Notes: a model not told the origin generated them from the sequence alone. Shown: positions 1 through 8,727, counted from the first letter of the stretch. The stretch: DNA of 64,000 nt from Streptomyces sp. HUAS 15-9 (GCF_025642155.1 NZ_CP106798.1:5208001-5272000); one strand, 5' to 3'. Numbers and translations are program-made.

Positions 1-888
1 ACGCGTATCCCTTGCGAGGTGGAACTGGCGAGTGAGTTCCGCTACCGGGACCCGATCCTCGACTCACGCAGCCTGGTCATCGCCATCTCGCAGTCCGGCG
101 AGACGATGGACACCCTGATGGCCCTCAGGCATGCCCGCGAACAGGGCTCCAAGGTGCTGGCGATCTGCAACACCAACGGTTCGACGATCCCGCGCGAGTC
201 GGACGCGGTGCTGTACACGCACGCCGGGCCGGAGGTCGCGGTCGCCTCGACCAAGGCGTTCCTGACCCAACTGGTCGCCTGCTACCTGGTCGCGCTGTAC
301 CTCGGCCAGGTGCGGGGCACCAAGTGGGGCGACGAGATCGGTGCCGTGATCCGGGACCTGTCGAAGATCTCGTGCGAGGTCGAGCGGGTCCTGGAGACCA
401 TGGAGCCGGTACGCGCGCTGGCCCGCACGCTCGCCACCAAGAACACGGTGCTGTTCCTGGGGCGGCATGTGGGCTACCCGGTGGCCCTGGAGGGTGCCCT
501 CAAGCTCAAGGAACTCGCCTATATGCATGCCGAGGGCTTCGCCGCGGGCGAGCTGAAGCACGGCCCGATCGCGCTGATCGAGGAGGACCTCCCGGTGGTG
601 GTCGTCGTGCCCTCGCCACGCGGCCGGTCCGTCCTCCACGACAAGATCGTCTCCAACATCCAGGAGATCCGCGCCCGGGGCGCACGCACGATCGTGATCG
701 CGGAGGAGGGCGACGAGGCGGTGGTCCCGTACGCGGACCACTTGATCCGGATCCCGGCCACGCCGACGTTGCTCCAGCCGCTGGTGGCCACAGTGCCGTT
801 GCAGGTCTTCGCGTGTGAGCTGGCTACCGCCCGGGGGAACGAAGTGGATCAGCCGCGGAACCTGGCGAAGTCGGTGACGGTGGAGTAG
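1..888 (+). CDS. glmS: Glucosamine-6-phosphate synthase (glutamine-fructose-6-phosphate transaminase), 3' part
   Basis: C-terminal 295 residues of the cytoplasmic enzyme that makes glucosamine-6-phosphate from fructose-6-phosphate and glutamine, the entry to UDP-GlcNAc and peptidoglycan. The gene enters from the left edge already in frame, so the N-terminal glutaminase domain and start lie outside the window. Visible are both sugar-isomerase (SIS) lobes: SQSGET near the start, VASTKAFLTQ, then the second lobe with ALKLKELAYMHAEGF and GELKHGPIAL. The protein ends in the family's conserved tail LAKSVTVE. Its last 40 bases are shared with the end of the converging DUF397 gene. Confidence 0.97.
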   Translation, partial: TRIPCEVELASEFRYRDPILDSRSLVIAISQSGETMDTLMALRHAREQGSKVLAICNTNGSTIPRESDAVLYTHAGPEVAVASTKAFLTQLVACYLVALYLGQVRGTKWGDEIGAVIRDLSKISCEVERVLETMEPVRALARTLATKNTVLFLGRHVGYPVALEGALKLKELAYMHAEGFAAGELKHGPIALIEEDLPVVVVVPSPRGRSVLHDKIVSNIQEIRARGARTIVIAEEGDEAVVPYADHLIRIPATPTLLQPLVATVPLQVFACELATARGNEVDQPRNLAKSVTVE

Positions 889-1064
889 CCGGGGTCTTTC
901 AGGGCTTCTACGAAGGGGGTGAAGGCTCCGGTCGGGAAGGTGAGGGTTGCCCTGGCCGGGGTCTTTGTGTCGCGGACGGCTATGTGGGTGGGGGAGTTGG
1001 CGATTTCTACGCAGTTGTTGCCGTCGTCGGGGCCTGAGTAGGACGACTTCCGCCAGTTGTCCAT
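849..1064 (-). CDS. DUF397 small protein
   Basis: A 71-residue protein opening MDNWRKSSYSGPDDGNNCVE, the signature of the DUF397 family, followed by an IAVRDTK segment. These proteins accompany WhiJ-type XRE regulators in Streptomyces and are thought to act as small partners or antitoxin-like modulators. The ATG at 1064 lies 7 bp after the XRE stop, so the two form an operon. The C-terminus YSTVTDFARFRG is simply the antisense of the conserved glmS tail, meaning this gene borrows its stop and last codons from glmS. The final dozen residues are therefore probably not under selection for this protein. Confidence 0.85.
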   Translation of the reverse strand: MDNWRKSSYSGPDDGNNCVEIANSPTHIAVRDTKTPARATLTFPTGAFTPFVEALKDPGYSTVTDFARFRG

Positions 1065-1071
1065 GGGTGCC

Positions 1072-1908
1072 TCACAGCTCTTTCGCCAGCCGGTTGATGA
1101 AGTCACGCGACCGTTCCAGGTCGAGCGATACGGCTTCCACTTTACGGAAGCGCGTTCGAAATGTGCTGAGCTGTGCTTCGGAGTCGATGAAGGCCGAGCC
1201 ATGGGGCACGTCGCGGACGACTGTGTCCAGTTTGGGCAGGGGGCCACCGAAGTAGGTCATAGTGCTGGCGGCTCTGCCGAAGCCGTCCAGGTCGAAGGGG
1301 ATGACGCGCACGGTGATGCGGTCCGCCTCGGAGAGGTCCAACAGCTTGGTGAGTTGAGCCCGGGAGGCGGCGCGGTCGCTGACCCTGATACGGAGGGCTG
1401 ACTCGTGGATCACCAACTCGTACGGGATGGAGATCTGCTGGCGCCTCATTCGGTGAAGGACGCGCAACTCAAGCTCGTCGTGGGTCAGCTCGGGCACCCT
1501 GGAGGAGAAGACCGCACGGGCGTAGTCCTCCGTCTGCAGAAGGCCCGGCACGTACAGGATCGCAATCTCGTTCAGGAACCTGGCGTGGTGGTCCAGTTCG
1601 GCGAGGTCCAGGAACGACGTGGGAAGCAGGCCTCGGTACTCCTCCCACCAGCCGCGTGTCCGATCGGTGGCCATTGCGACCAAGGCGTCGATGAACTCGT
1701 TGTCCGTGCAGGCGTAGTGGGATGCGAGGCGGCGCAGTCGTTTTTCGCTCACCCCTGAGAGGCCGGACTCGATGTGGCTGATCTGGACGGGGTTCACCCC
1801 GATCATTGCAGCTGCCTGACGGGCACTCAGGCCTGCCGCGTCGCGGAGTCTTCGTAGCTCGACCGCCAGGCGCATCTGACGTGCCGTGGGTTCACGCCTC
1901 GTCGTCAT
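1072..1908 (-). CDS. XRE-family regulator with DUF5753 (WhiJ/Scr1 type)
   Basis: A 278-residue DNA-binding protein. Residues about 20-70 form a helix-turn-helix (LSARQAAAMIGV then PVQISHIESG), and the remainder is the DUF5753 domain typical of Streptomyces WhiJ/Scr1-like regulators (WWEEYRGLLP, IPGLLQTEDYAR-like segment). It is first in an operon with the DUF397 gene and divergent from an ATP-binding protein. This three-gene arrangement recurs many times in Streptomyces genomes, and some copies influence development and antibiotic production. An imperfect inverted repeat in the divergent gap could be its operator. The specific target is unknown. Confidence 0.9.
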   Translation of the reverse strand: MTTRREPTARQMRLAVELRRLRDAAGLSARQAAAMIGVNPVQISHIESGLSGVSEKRLRRLASHYACTDNEFIDALVAMATDRTRGWWEEYRGLLPTSFLDLAELDHHARFLNEIAILYVPGLLQTEDYARAVFSSRVPELTHDELELRVLHRMRRQQISIPYELVIHESALRIRVSDRAASRAQLTKLLDLSEADRITVRVIPFDLDGFGRAASTMTYFGGPLPKLDTVVRDVPHGSAFIDSEAQLSTFRTRFRKVEAVSLDLERSRDFINRLAKEL

Positions 1909-1937
1909 CGACCGCTCCTCCTCGTTCGGGGTCAGAT

Positions 1938-1979
1938 TAGGGGATCGACTTGCCCGACCGAAAGATTAACCCCTACCGT
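1938..1979. promoter_or_regulatory. Divergent regulatory region with TAGGGG/CCCCTA inverted repeat
   Basis: Between the XRE gene and the ATP-binding gene, TAGGGG (1938-1943) is mirrored by CCCCTA (1970-1975). A plausible rightward promoter overlaps it: TTGCCC at 1950-1955 and TACCGT at 1974-1979, 18 bp apart. The symmetry suggests the binding site of the neighbouring XRE regulator, but this is inference from position only. Confidence 0.35.
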
Positions 1980-2092
1980 CAGTGACGCAACGCACACACA
2001 GCGGAAGCGCACCGCTCCGTCCTGCCGTGACGGCTGTGGCAATGCCACCGCCTGCTGTCCGTAGATCCCCATCACCCAAACGGAGTTCACGC

Positions 2093-2515
2093 ATGCCCGA
2101 AACCGCCGAAAAGGAACTGTGGGAGTACTCCCTGTACATCCCGAACGACCCCCGCGCCGTCACCGTCAGCCGCCGTACTCTCCGTCTGATCCTCACCATG
2201 CACGGTCTGATCGGGCTCGTGGACACCGCCGAACTTCTTGCCGCGGAGCTGGTCTCCAATGCCGTACGGCACACGAAGGGGCCCGCCGCGCTCCGGATTC
2301 GCTGGTCGCCACCGGGCGTATTGCGGATCGGGGCGTGGGACACCGACCCGGAGCCACCGGAGCCTCCACAACCGCTAGGCGGCCTCCTCGACTTGGAGGA
2401 CGGTCGTGGTCTGGCCCTCGTACGAGCCTGTGCCGACCTGTGGGGCTGGCAGCCGCTGGCGAGAGGCGGGAACAGGGGCAAAGTCGTGTGGTGCGAACTG
2501 ACCGCGGCGGCCTGA
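2093..2515 (+). CDS. ATP-binding regulatory protein (HATPase_c, anti-sigma-like)
   Basis: A 140-residue GHKL-type ATPase domain of the RsbW/SpoIIAB-like kind. The N-box is AELVSNAVRHT, followed by WDTD and the glycine-rich GRGLALVRACAD segment and a final GKVVWCEL strand. The chosen ATG at 2093 has GGAG at 2082; a GTG at 1982 would add an unconserved 37-residue leader. It completes the DUF397 / XRE / ATP-binding module and is divergent from the XRE gene. Its partner (sigma factor, anti-anti-sigma or the XRE protein) is not visible. Confidence 0.85.
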   Translation: MPETAEKELWEYSLYIPNDPRAVTVSRRTLRLILTMHGLIGLVDTAELLAAELVSNAVRHTKGPAALRIRWSPPGVLRIGAWDTDPEPPEPPQPLGGLLDLEDGRGLALVRACADLWGWQPLARGGNRGKVVWCELTAAA

Positions 2516-2614
2516 TCGTTTTGCCCCACTCGCAAGAGTGAACGACTCCGATCTGCAGAGGGCAATCACAGATGCCTGGGTATCACCCCGGCCGGACAGA
2601 AACTGAGGGAAATC

Positions 2615-2893
2615 ATGTCGTTCGTCAGCTACTTCCCGGGCCGGGGGACGGTCCGTGAAACCGCCTACCTGGAAGGCAAGGCAGAAGGCAGGACCGAGGG
2701 CAAGACCGAGGGCAAGGCTGAGGGCATGGCCGAAGGCGTCCTGCGTGTCCTCGAGGCGCGGAGTGTTCCCGTCTCCGACGACGTACGCGAGCGCATCACC
2801 AGTTGCACCGACCTCGACCGCCTCGACGACTGGCTCGACCGTTCCGTCACGGTCTCGCGTGCCGAGGAACTCTTCGAGCACGAGGCCGGTTAG
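2615..2893 (+). CDS. Short protein resembling the C-terminus of Rpn/PD-(D/E)XK transposase-like proteins
   Basis: A 92-residue product with a repeated EGK(A/T)EG block (residues about 20-42) and the tail VLEARSVPVSDDVRERITSC, then a DRLDDWLDRS helix. This resembles the C-terminal region of longer Rpn-family (recombination-promoting nuclease) proteins, which carry similar EG(R/K)AEG linkers. The nuclease domain is absent, so it is probably a remnant or a naturally short relative. ATG 2615 follows a GAGGGAAAT ribosome site. It sits between the regulatory module and acpS, a zone that looks accessory. Confidence 0.6.
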   Translation: MSFVSYFPGRGTVRETAYLEGKAEGRTEGKTEGKAEGMAEGVLRVLEARSVPVSDDVRERITSCTDLDRLDDWLDRSVTVSRAEELFEHEAG

Positions 2894-2931
2894 GCCGAAC
2901 CGGCTCGCGTGTGCCGCCGTAGAGTGCCCGG

Positions 2932-3303
2932 ATGAGCATCATCGGGGTTGGTATCGACGTGGCCGAGATCGACCGGTTCCGGGCGTCGCTGGACCGTACG
3001 CCCGGGCTGGCCGATCGGCTCTTCGTGGAGAGCGAGTTGTATCTGCCCAGTGGTGAGCGGCGTGGCATCGCCTCGCTCGCGGCGCGTTTCGCGGCGAAGG
3101 AGGCGCTGGCCAAGGCCCTCGGGGCCCCGCCGGGGCTGCACTGGACGGACGCCGAGGTGTATGTCGAGGACAGCGGGCGGCCGCGGCTGCGGGTGAGGGG
3201 GACGGTGGCGGCGCGTGCCGGGGAGCTCGGTGTGCAGTCCTGGCATGTGTCGCTGAGTCACGACGCCGGCGTCGCGTCGGCGGTGGTGGTCGCGGAGGGG
3301 TAG
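2932..3303 (+). CDS. acpS: Holo-[acyl-carrier-protein] synthase
   Basis: A 123-residue AcpS that transfers 4'-phosphopantetheine from CoA to the serine of acyl carrier proteins, required for fatty acid synthesis. The magnesium-binding N-terminal motif [12 protein letters not shown] (Asp in GIDV) and the catalytic [14 protein letters not shown] helix are intact, and the length is normal for the family. It begins 38 bp after the preceding short gene and is followed 60 bp later by the NAD(P)HX repair enzyme, an arrangement common in actinobacteria. Confidence 0.96.
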   Translation: MSIIGVGIDVAEIDRFRASLDRTPGLADRLFVESELYLPSGERRGIASLAARFAAKEALAKALGAPPGLHWTDAEVYVEDSGRPRLRVRGTVAARAGELGVQSWHVSLSHDAGVASAVVVAEG

Positions 3304-3363
3304 CCCTTGGGGTAGGGGTAGGCCAGTACCGGTCCTGCCGCACAACCGAGGGAGACTCACGGC

Positions 3364-4794
3364 ATGCGTACCGCTTACAGCGTCGAGACGGTCAGGGCCG
3401 CCGAGCGGGAGCTGATGGCCCGGCTCCCCGAGGGTGCGCTTATGCAGCGTGCCGCCGCCGGACTGGCCGCCGCCTGTGCCGACTTGCTCGGGCGGGTCTA
3501 CGGCAGCCGGGTCGTGCTGCTGGTGGGGAGCGGGGACAACGGGGGCGATGCCCTGTACGCCGGGGCCCGGCTCGCCCGGCGTGGGGCCGGGGCGACGGCC
3601 GTACTGCTCGCCCCCGAGCGCGCGCACGGCGGCGGGCTCGCGGCTCTTCGGAAGGCCGGAGGTACGGCCGTACGGGCCGATGTCGCCGAGGGGCTCGTCG
3701 AGCGGGCCGATCTTGTTGTCGACGGGATCGTCGGGATCGGTGGGAAGGGCGGGCTGCGGCCCGAGGCGGCCGCGCTGGCCGCCGCGGCCGAGCGGTCCCG
3801 GGCCGCCGTCGTCGCCGTCGATCTGCCCAGTGGCGTCGAGGCGGACACGGGGGAGGTGCGGGGCGCCGCGGTCCGGGCCGATCTGACGGTGACCTTCGGT
3901 GCGCACAAGCCGGGGCTGCTCATCGATCCGGCGCGGGAGTACGCCGGGTCCGTACGGCTCGTCGACATCGGTCTCGAACTGCCCGCCGAGCCCGAGTTGG
4001 AGGCGTTGCAGCACGCGGACCTGGCCCGGCTGCTGCCGGTGCCCGTGGCGGAGAGCGACAAGTACCGGCGAGGTGTCGTCGGGGTCGCCGCGGGGTCCGC
4101 GCGGTACCCGGGGGCGGCCGTGCTCGCCGTCGCCGGGGCGCTGCGGGGCGGGGCGGGGGCCGTACGGTACGTCGGTCCGGCCGGCGACGCGGTGATCGCC
4201 CGCTTCCCCGAGACACTGGTCTCCGACCGTGGGCCCCACAAGGCGGGGCGGGTGCAGGCCTGGGTCGTCGGGCCGGGGGCCGGGGACGACGCGGCGACCG
4301 TGGCCGAGGTGCTGCGGGAGGACGTGCCCGTGCTGGTCGACGCGGACGGGCTGCGGCTGGCGGACCGGGGCGCGGTGCGTGGACGCACGGCGCCGACGCT
4401 GATGACACCGCACGCGGGGGAGGCCGCGGCGCTGCTCGGCGTCTCGCGCGAGCAGGTCGAGGCGGGGCGGCTGGCGGCGGTGCGGGAGCTGGCCTCGCGA
4501 TACGGCGCGACCGTACTGCTGAAGGGGTCGACGACCGTCGTGGCGGACTCGGGCGGCGGCGCCGTACGGGTGAACGCGACCGGGACGTCCTGGCTCGCCA
4601 CGGCCGGGAGCGGGGACGTGCTGTCCGGGCTGGCGGGCTCGCTGCTCGCGGCCGGGCTCTCGGCGCTGGACGCGGGGAGCGCGGCGGCCTATCTGCACGG
4701 ACTGGCCGGGCGGTACGCGGCGGACGGGGCGCCCGCGGGGGCGCATGACGTGGCGGAGGCGATTCCGGAGGCCTGGCGGGACATCCGGGACTGA
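3364..4794 (+). CDS. nnr: Bifunctional NAD(P)H-hydrate epimerase / ADP-dependent NAD(P)H-hydrate dehydratase
   Basis: A 476-residue fusion that repairs damaged, hydrated NAD(P)H. Residues about 1-215 are the YjeF N-terminal epimerase domain (GSGDNGGDALYAGARLA, DGIVGIGGKGGL, DLPSGVEADTG). Residues about 220-470 are the ribokinase-like dehydratase domain (TPHAGEAAALLG, LLKGSTTVV, and the active-site TAGSGDVLSG). ATG 3364 follows GGGAGACTCACGGC. The gene follows acpS in the same direction, and the domains and length match the bacterial bifunctional form. Confidence 0.96.
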   Translation: MRTAYSVETVRAAERELMARLPEGALMQRAAAGLAAACADLLGRVYGSRVVLLVGSGDNGGDALYAGARLARRGAGATAVLLAPERAHGGGLAALRKAGGTAVRADVAEGLVERADLVVDGIVGIGGKGGLRPEAAALAAAAERSRAAVVAVDLPSGVEADTGEVRGAAVRADLTVTFGAHKPGLLIDPAREYAGSVRLVDIGLELPAEPELEALQHADLARLLPVPVAESDKYRRGVVGVAAGSARYPGAAVLAVAGALRGGAGAVRYVGPAGDAVIARFPETLVSDRGPHKAGRVQAWVVGPGAGDDAATVAEVLREDVPVLVDADGLRLADRGAVRGRTAPTLMTPHAGEAAALLGVSREQVEAGRLAAVRELASRYGATVLLKGSTTVVADSGGGAVRVNATGTSWLATAGSGDVLSGLAGSLLAAGLSALDAGSAAAYLHGLAGRYAADGAPAGAHDVAEAIPEAWRDIRD

Positions 4795-4895
4795 GAGGCC
4801 CCGAACGGCGTCCGGGACCGACTCGGGTCCACCCGTCGGGTGACCTGACCGCGCGGCTCCCCGGATCAGAAGCGGCGACGGGTTTGTCTGATCGC

Positions 4896-5810
4896 ATGAT
4901 CTGCAGACGAACCGAGTTCGGAAGGCGAATCAAATACCGGGGCATCGCCGTGCTGCTCGCGGCGGCAACCGCTCTCCCCGCCGCCGGCACCGCCGCGGCC
5001 GTCCCCTCCGGGTCCCCGGCGCCGGGCGGCCCGGAGACCGAGTTGGTGCCCGGTGTGGCGCCGGGGCCGTCGCAGCCCTGGCAGATCGACACGCCCGACC
5101 AGATGCTGCCGCCGAAGGTGTACCGGCCCACCAAGAGGGAGGACTCCGTCGAGCCGGGGGACGCGGCGAAGGGGGCGTACGACCTCATCGAGTACGTACC
5201 GCTGGGCGATGCCGTCGCCCGGGTGAGCTGCAGCAAGCAGGCCGGGCCCTACCAGCGCCAGGTCGAGCGGTGGCTGAAGCGCAAGGTGGACGGTAAACAG
5301 TCCGCGGCGGACTGCAAGGCCATCCGGGCCTTTCAGAAGAAGTACAAGATCAAGCCCGCGATCGGCTTCGCGGGACCCGTCACCTGGTCCCGGATGATGC
5401 TCATTTCGGCACGTAAGAACCCAAATTCGGCCAAGAAATGCCCTGTACGGACATACCGCGTCGCCTGCGTCGACCTCAGCCGGCAGCTGACCTGGGTGCA
5501 GAAGGGCCGCAAGGTCGTCTTCGGACCGGTGCCCATGCGCAGCGGGCGGGCCGGGGCCCGGACCAGGAGCGGCTGGCACACGGTCTACTGGAAGCACAAG
5601 AACCACTGGTCGACGCTCTACAACCAGCCCATGCCCTATGCCCAGTTCTTCGACGGCGGACAGGCCTTCCACGCCGTCTACGGCAGCATCTACACCACCG
5701 TCGGCTCCTGGGGCTGCGTCAATCTCACACTCCCCGACGCCCGCAAGCTGTGGAACGTGCTGAAGAAGGGCGACCGGGTATACGTGTGGGGCCGTCGACC
5801 GGGCACTTAG
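4896..5810 (+). CDS. Secreted L,D-transpeptidase (YkuD) with peptidoglycan-binding domain
   Basis: About 304 residues. A signal peptide (basic RRTEFGRRIKYR, then a hydrophobic AVLLAAATALPAA, AAA cleavage region) precedes a short peptidoglycan-binding-like segment (RQVERWLKRKVDG, ADCKAIRAFQKKYKI). The C-terminal YkuD domain has the catalytic His in AFHAVYGS and Cys in SWGCVNLT near residue 274. Such enzymes form 3-3 crosslinks in peptidoglycan outside the membrane. ATG 4896 is preferred to a TTG 12 bp upstream. The stop overlaps the first bases of the MITE that follows. Confidence 0.92.
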   Translation: MICRRTEFGRRIKYRGIAVLLAAATALPAAGTAAAVPSGSPAPGGPETELVPGVAPGPSQPWQIDTPDQMLPPKVYRPTKREDSVEPGDAAKGAYDLIEYVPLGDAVARVSCSKQAGPYQRQVERWLKRKVDGKQSAADCKAIRAFQKKYKIKPAIGFAGPVTWSRMMLISARKNPNSAKKCPVRTYRVACVDLSRQLTWVQKGRKVVFGPVPMRSGRAGARTRSGWHTVYWKHKNHWSTLYNQPMPYAQFFDGGQAFHAVYGSIYTTVGSWGCVNLTLPDARKLWNVLKKGDRVYVWGRRPGT

Positions 5811-6101
5811 GGGGTGTCGTTTGGATCATCCCGGCGTCGCGGGGCCTGGTACGCGCTCCCCCAAGCTCTTCGAGCAGGGGGGACCCCCAGCGGCGTTGTC
5901 GTCGGTTGCCGACTCCCCCAAGTTCTCGACTGCGCTCGAACAGGGGGACCCCCATCGCGTCGACGCCCTCCTCCGCCTTGCAGCTGCACGCTCCCCCAAG
6001 CTCTCGACTGCGCTCGAGCAGGGGGGACCCCCATGGCCCCGCTCGGGTCGGCCAGGCCGCACCGTTGGTCACGGCCGGCCTGATCCAAACGACACCCCCT
6101 A
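5808..6101. mobile_element. MITE-like element with perfect 21-bp terminal inverted repeats
   Basis: Bases 5808-5828 (beginning TAGGGGGTGTCGTTTGG) are the exact reverse complement of 6081-6101. The 294 bp between hold no transposase and no credible gene. Both outer ends are TA, within TTAG on the left and CTAG on the right, which fits an IS5/IS630-type TA or YTAR target duplication. The element sits right at the L,D-transpeptidase stop and 50 bp before alr. It carries three hairpin repeats as cargo. Open frames crossing it are accidental. This is the only content of the 340-bp gap between the two genes. Confidence 0.85.
5856..6033. repeat. Three copies of the Streptomyces CTCCCCCAAG...GGGGGACCCCCA palindromic repeat
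   Basis: Copies at 5856-5889, 5913-5954 and 5991-6033 each start CTCCCCCAAG and end with a G-run then ACCCCCA. Within a unit the C-run pairs with the G-run, and CTCGA motifs in between form an inner stem, so each can fold as a hairpin. This sequence is a familiar dispersed intergenic repeat in Streptomyces. Here all three copies are confined to the interior of the MITE-like element. Confidence 0.8.
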
Positions 6102-6150
6102 GGGCCTGCGAGCCGGGGCTGTCACAGGCCTCTGAGACACTGGGGGCGCG

Positions 6151-7337
6151 ATGAGTAAGACAGCACCTGCGCCGACCGCGCCCCTGCGCGCCCGCGCCGA
6201 GATCGACCTGGCCGCCCTGCGGGCCAACGTGCGGACCCTGCGCGCCCTCGCGCCGGGCGCGGCCCTGATGGCCGTCGTCAAGTCCGACGCGTACGGCCAC
6301 GGGGCGGTGCGCTGTGCCCGCGCGGCCGTCGAGGCGGGCGCCACCTGGGTCGGCACGGCCACGCCCGAGGAGGCGCTCGCGCTGCGTGCCGAGGCCGGGC
6401 TGCCGCCGCACGTGCGCGTCATGTGCTGGCTGTGGACACCGGGCGGGCCCTGGCGCGAGGCCATCGAGGCGGACGTGGACGTGTCCCTCAGCGGGATGTG
6501 GGCGCTGCGGGAGGTCACCAGGCGGCCCGCGCCGCCGGTGCGCCCGCGCGCGTGCAGCTCAAGGCCGACACCGGCCTCGGGCGCAACGGCTGCCAGCCGG
6601 GCGCGGACTGGGCCGAACTGGTCGGCGCGGCCCTGAGCGCCGAGCGCGAGGGGCTCGTCCGGATCACCGGGCTGTGGTCCCACTTCGCCTGCGCGGACGA
6701 GCCGGGCCATCCCTCCATCGACGCCCAGCTCACCCTCTTCCGGGAGATGGCGGCGTACGCCGAGGAGCGGGGCGTCCGCCCCGAGGTGCGGCACATCGCC
6801 AACTCCCCGGCCACGCTCACCCTTCCCGAGACCCACTTCGACCTCGTGCGCGCCGGGATCGCCCTGTACGGCGTCTCGCCCAGCCCCGAGATCGGCACCC
6901 CGGGCGACTTCGGACTGCGCCCGGTGATGACGCTGTCGGCGTCGCTGGCGCTGGTGAAGCACGTTCCGGGGGGTCACGGCGTCAGTTACGGGCATCACTA
7001 CATCACCCCGGGCGAGACCACCCTCGGTCTGGTGCCCGTCGGTTACGCGGACGGCATCCCACGGCACGCCTCCGGGTCCGGTCCGGTCCTGGTCGGCGGC
7101 AAGTGGCGTACGGTCGCGGGCCGGGTCGCGATGGACCAGTTCGTGGTCGATCTGGGCGGGGACGAGCCCGAGGTCGGCTCCGAGGCGGTCCTCTTCGGGC
7201 CCGGCGACCGCGGCGAACCCACCGCCGAGGACTGGGCACAGGCCTCGGGCACGATCGCGTACGAAATCGTCACGCGGATCGGAACGCGCGTTCCTCGCGT
7301 CTATATGAACGAGGAACCGGACGGGCAGGACGGGTAA
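6151..7337 (+). CDS. alr: Alanine racemase, reading frame interrupted by a one-base deletion
   Basis: PLP enzyme that makes D-alanine for the cell wall. The first part (ATG 6151) has the PLP lysine in [10 protein letters not shown]. After EVT near 6519 the homology jumps to the next frame and continues with [42 protein letters not shown] and [10 protein letters not shown] to the stop at 7337. Adding one base between 6519 and 6520 (GTCACC|AGGCGG) restores a normal protein of about 395 residues. Alr is usually essential in Streptomyces, so a sequence error is more likely than true loss. It heads the alr-hydrolase-tsaE block. Confidence 0.9.
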
Positions 7338-7473
7338 CCCGCACAGGGGGGCCGGTACGGTGCCACGCCGGATACACCTGTAACAGTGGTGCGCACCCGC
7401 AACATCTGTACGGCAACTGCTACACCCGCATCACCCACCCAGCGAACTGCAGTACGGCGAAGAGGAGCGGTAC

Positions 7474-8727
7474 GTGAGCGAGAGCAGTGCGGAGGCCGTC
7501 GCGGAAGCCGCTGCGGCGGCCGTCGCCTCCGCCACGGGGGCGGCCGGGAGCTGGCGCAGGGCGACCGGCATCGCCGGTACCGCGATAGGTGTGCTCGCCG
7601 CCGGCGCGGCCGCCGGTGTCGCGATCGAGCGGATGACCGTGGGCCGCGGGATGCGCAGGAAGGCCCGGCTGGCCCTGGACTCGGCGGGACCGTACGGCGC
7701 ACTGCGCGGTACCCCAGGCAAGGCGATCGCGGACGACGGCACCGAGCTGTACTACGAGGTCGACGACGTCGAGCCGGAGGGCGGACCGGCGCCACGGCGC
7801 CGCCGGCTCTTCGGCCGCAAGGCGCCCGCCCCGGTCACCGTGGTCTTCAGCCACGGCTACTGCCTCAGCCAGGACTCCTGGCACTTCCAGCGGGCGGCGC
7901 TGCGCGGCGTCGTACGCACCGTGCACTGGGACCAGCGCAGCCACGGGCGGTCCGGGCGGGGCGTGGCCCAGCTGCGGGACGAGGCGCCGGTCACCATCGA
8001 CCAGCTCGGCCGCGACCTCAAGGCCGTCATCGACGCGGCGGTGCCCGACGGGCAGATCGTGCTGGTCGGGCACTCCATGGGCGGCATGACGGTGATGGCG
8101 CTGGCCGCCCAGTACCCGGAGCTGATCCGCGACCGGGTCGTGGCCACCGCCCTCATCGGCACGTCGTCCGGGCGGCTCGGCGAGGTCAACTTCGGGCTGC
8201 CGCTCGCCGGTGTGAACGCGGTGCGCCGGGTGCTGCCCGGAGTGCTGAAGGCGCTCGGCACGCAGGCGGCGCTGGTGGAGAAGGGGCGCCGGGCCACGGC
8301 GGATCTGTTCGCCGGGGTGATCAAGCGGTACTCGTTCGCGTCCCGGGAGGTCGACCCGGCGATCGAGCGGTTCGCCGAGCGGATGATCGAGTCCACGCCG
8401 ATCGACGTGGTCGCCGAGTTCTACCCGGCCTTCACCGACCACGACAAGACCGAGGCCCTGGCCCGGTTCGCGGACATGCCGGTCCTGGTGCTCGCCGGGG
8501 TCCAGGACCTCGTCACGCCCAGTGAGCACAGTGAGGTCATCGCCGATCTGCTGCCCGACGCCGAGCTGGTCCTCGTCCCGGACGCCGGGCATCTGGTCAT
8601 GCTGGAGCACCCGGAAGTGGTCACCGACCGGCTCGCCGACCTGCTCACCCGCGCGGGTGCCGTGCCCGCAGGGGCTACCGTAAGTGGCTATGGAAGCAGC
8701 ACCAGCAGCGCCGCACGACCCGGCTGA
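7474..8727 (+). CDS. Alpha/beta-hydrolase with N-terminal membrane segment
   Basis: A 417-residue protein. An Ala-rich N-terminus with a hydrophobic stretch at about 30-48 (GTAIGVLAAGAAAGVA) is followed by an alpha/beta-hydrolase fold: oxyanion-region VVFSHGYCLS, WDQRSHGRSG, nucleophile elbow GHSMGGMT (Ser about 199), acid region LAGVQDLVTP and catalytic His in DAGHLVML. The substrate is unknown. GTG 7474 follows GAGGAGCGGTAC. Its 3' end overlaps the start of tsaE by about 40 bp, and alr is upstream; a hydrolase between alr and tsaE is a conserved actinobacterial arrangement. Confidence 0.9.
   Translation: MSESSAEAVAEAAAAAVASATGAAGSWRRATGIAGTAIGVLAAGAAAGVAIERMTVGRGMRRKARLALDSAGPYGALRGTPGKAIADDGTELYYEVDDVEPEGGPAPRRRRLFGRKAPAPVTVVFSHGYCLSQDSWHFQRAALRGVVRTVHWDQRSHGRSGRGVAQLRDEAPVTIDQLGRDLKAVIDAAVPDGQIVLVGHSMGGMTVMALAAQYPELIRDRVVATALIGTSSGRLGEVNFGLPLAGVNAVRRVLPGVLKALGTQAALVEKGRRATADLFAGVIKRYSFASREVDPAIERFAERMIESTPIDVVAEFYPAFTDHDKTEALARFADMPVLVLAGVQDLVTPSEHSEVIADLLPDAELVLVPDAGHLVMLEHPEVVTDRLADLLTRAGAVPAGATVSGYGSSTSSAARPG

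Noticed and set aside
2890..4746. Long frame antisense to acpS and nnr
   Set aside because: It is a by-product of high GC at third codon positions; it is low complexity and lacks motifs, while the sense strand has two well-conserved enzymes.
5821..6102. Open frames running through the MITE on both strands
   Set aside because: They are made of the element's palindromes and inverted ends and have no domain or ribosome site.
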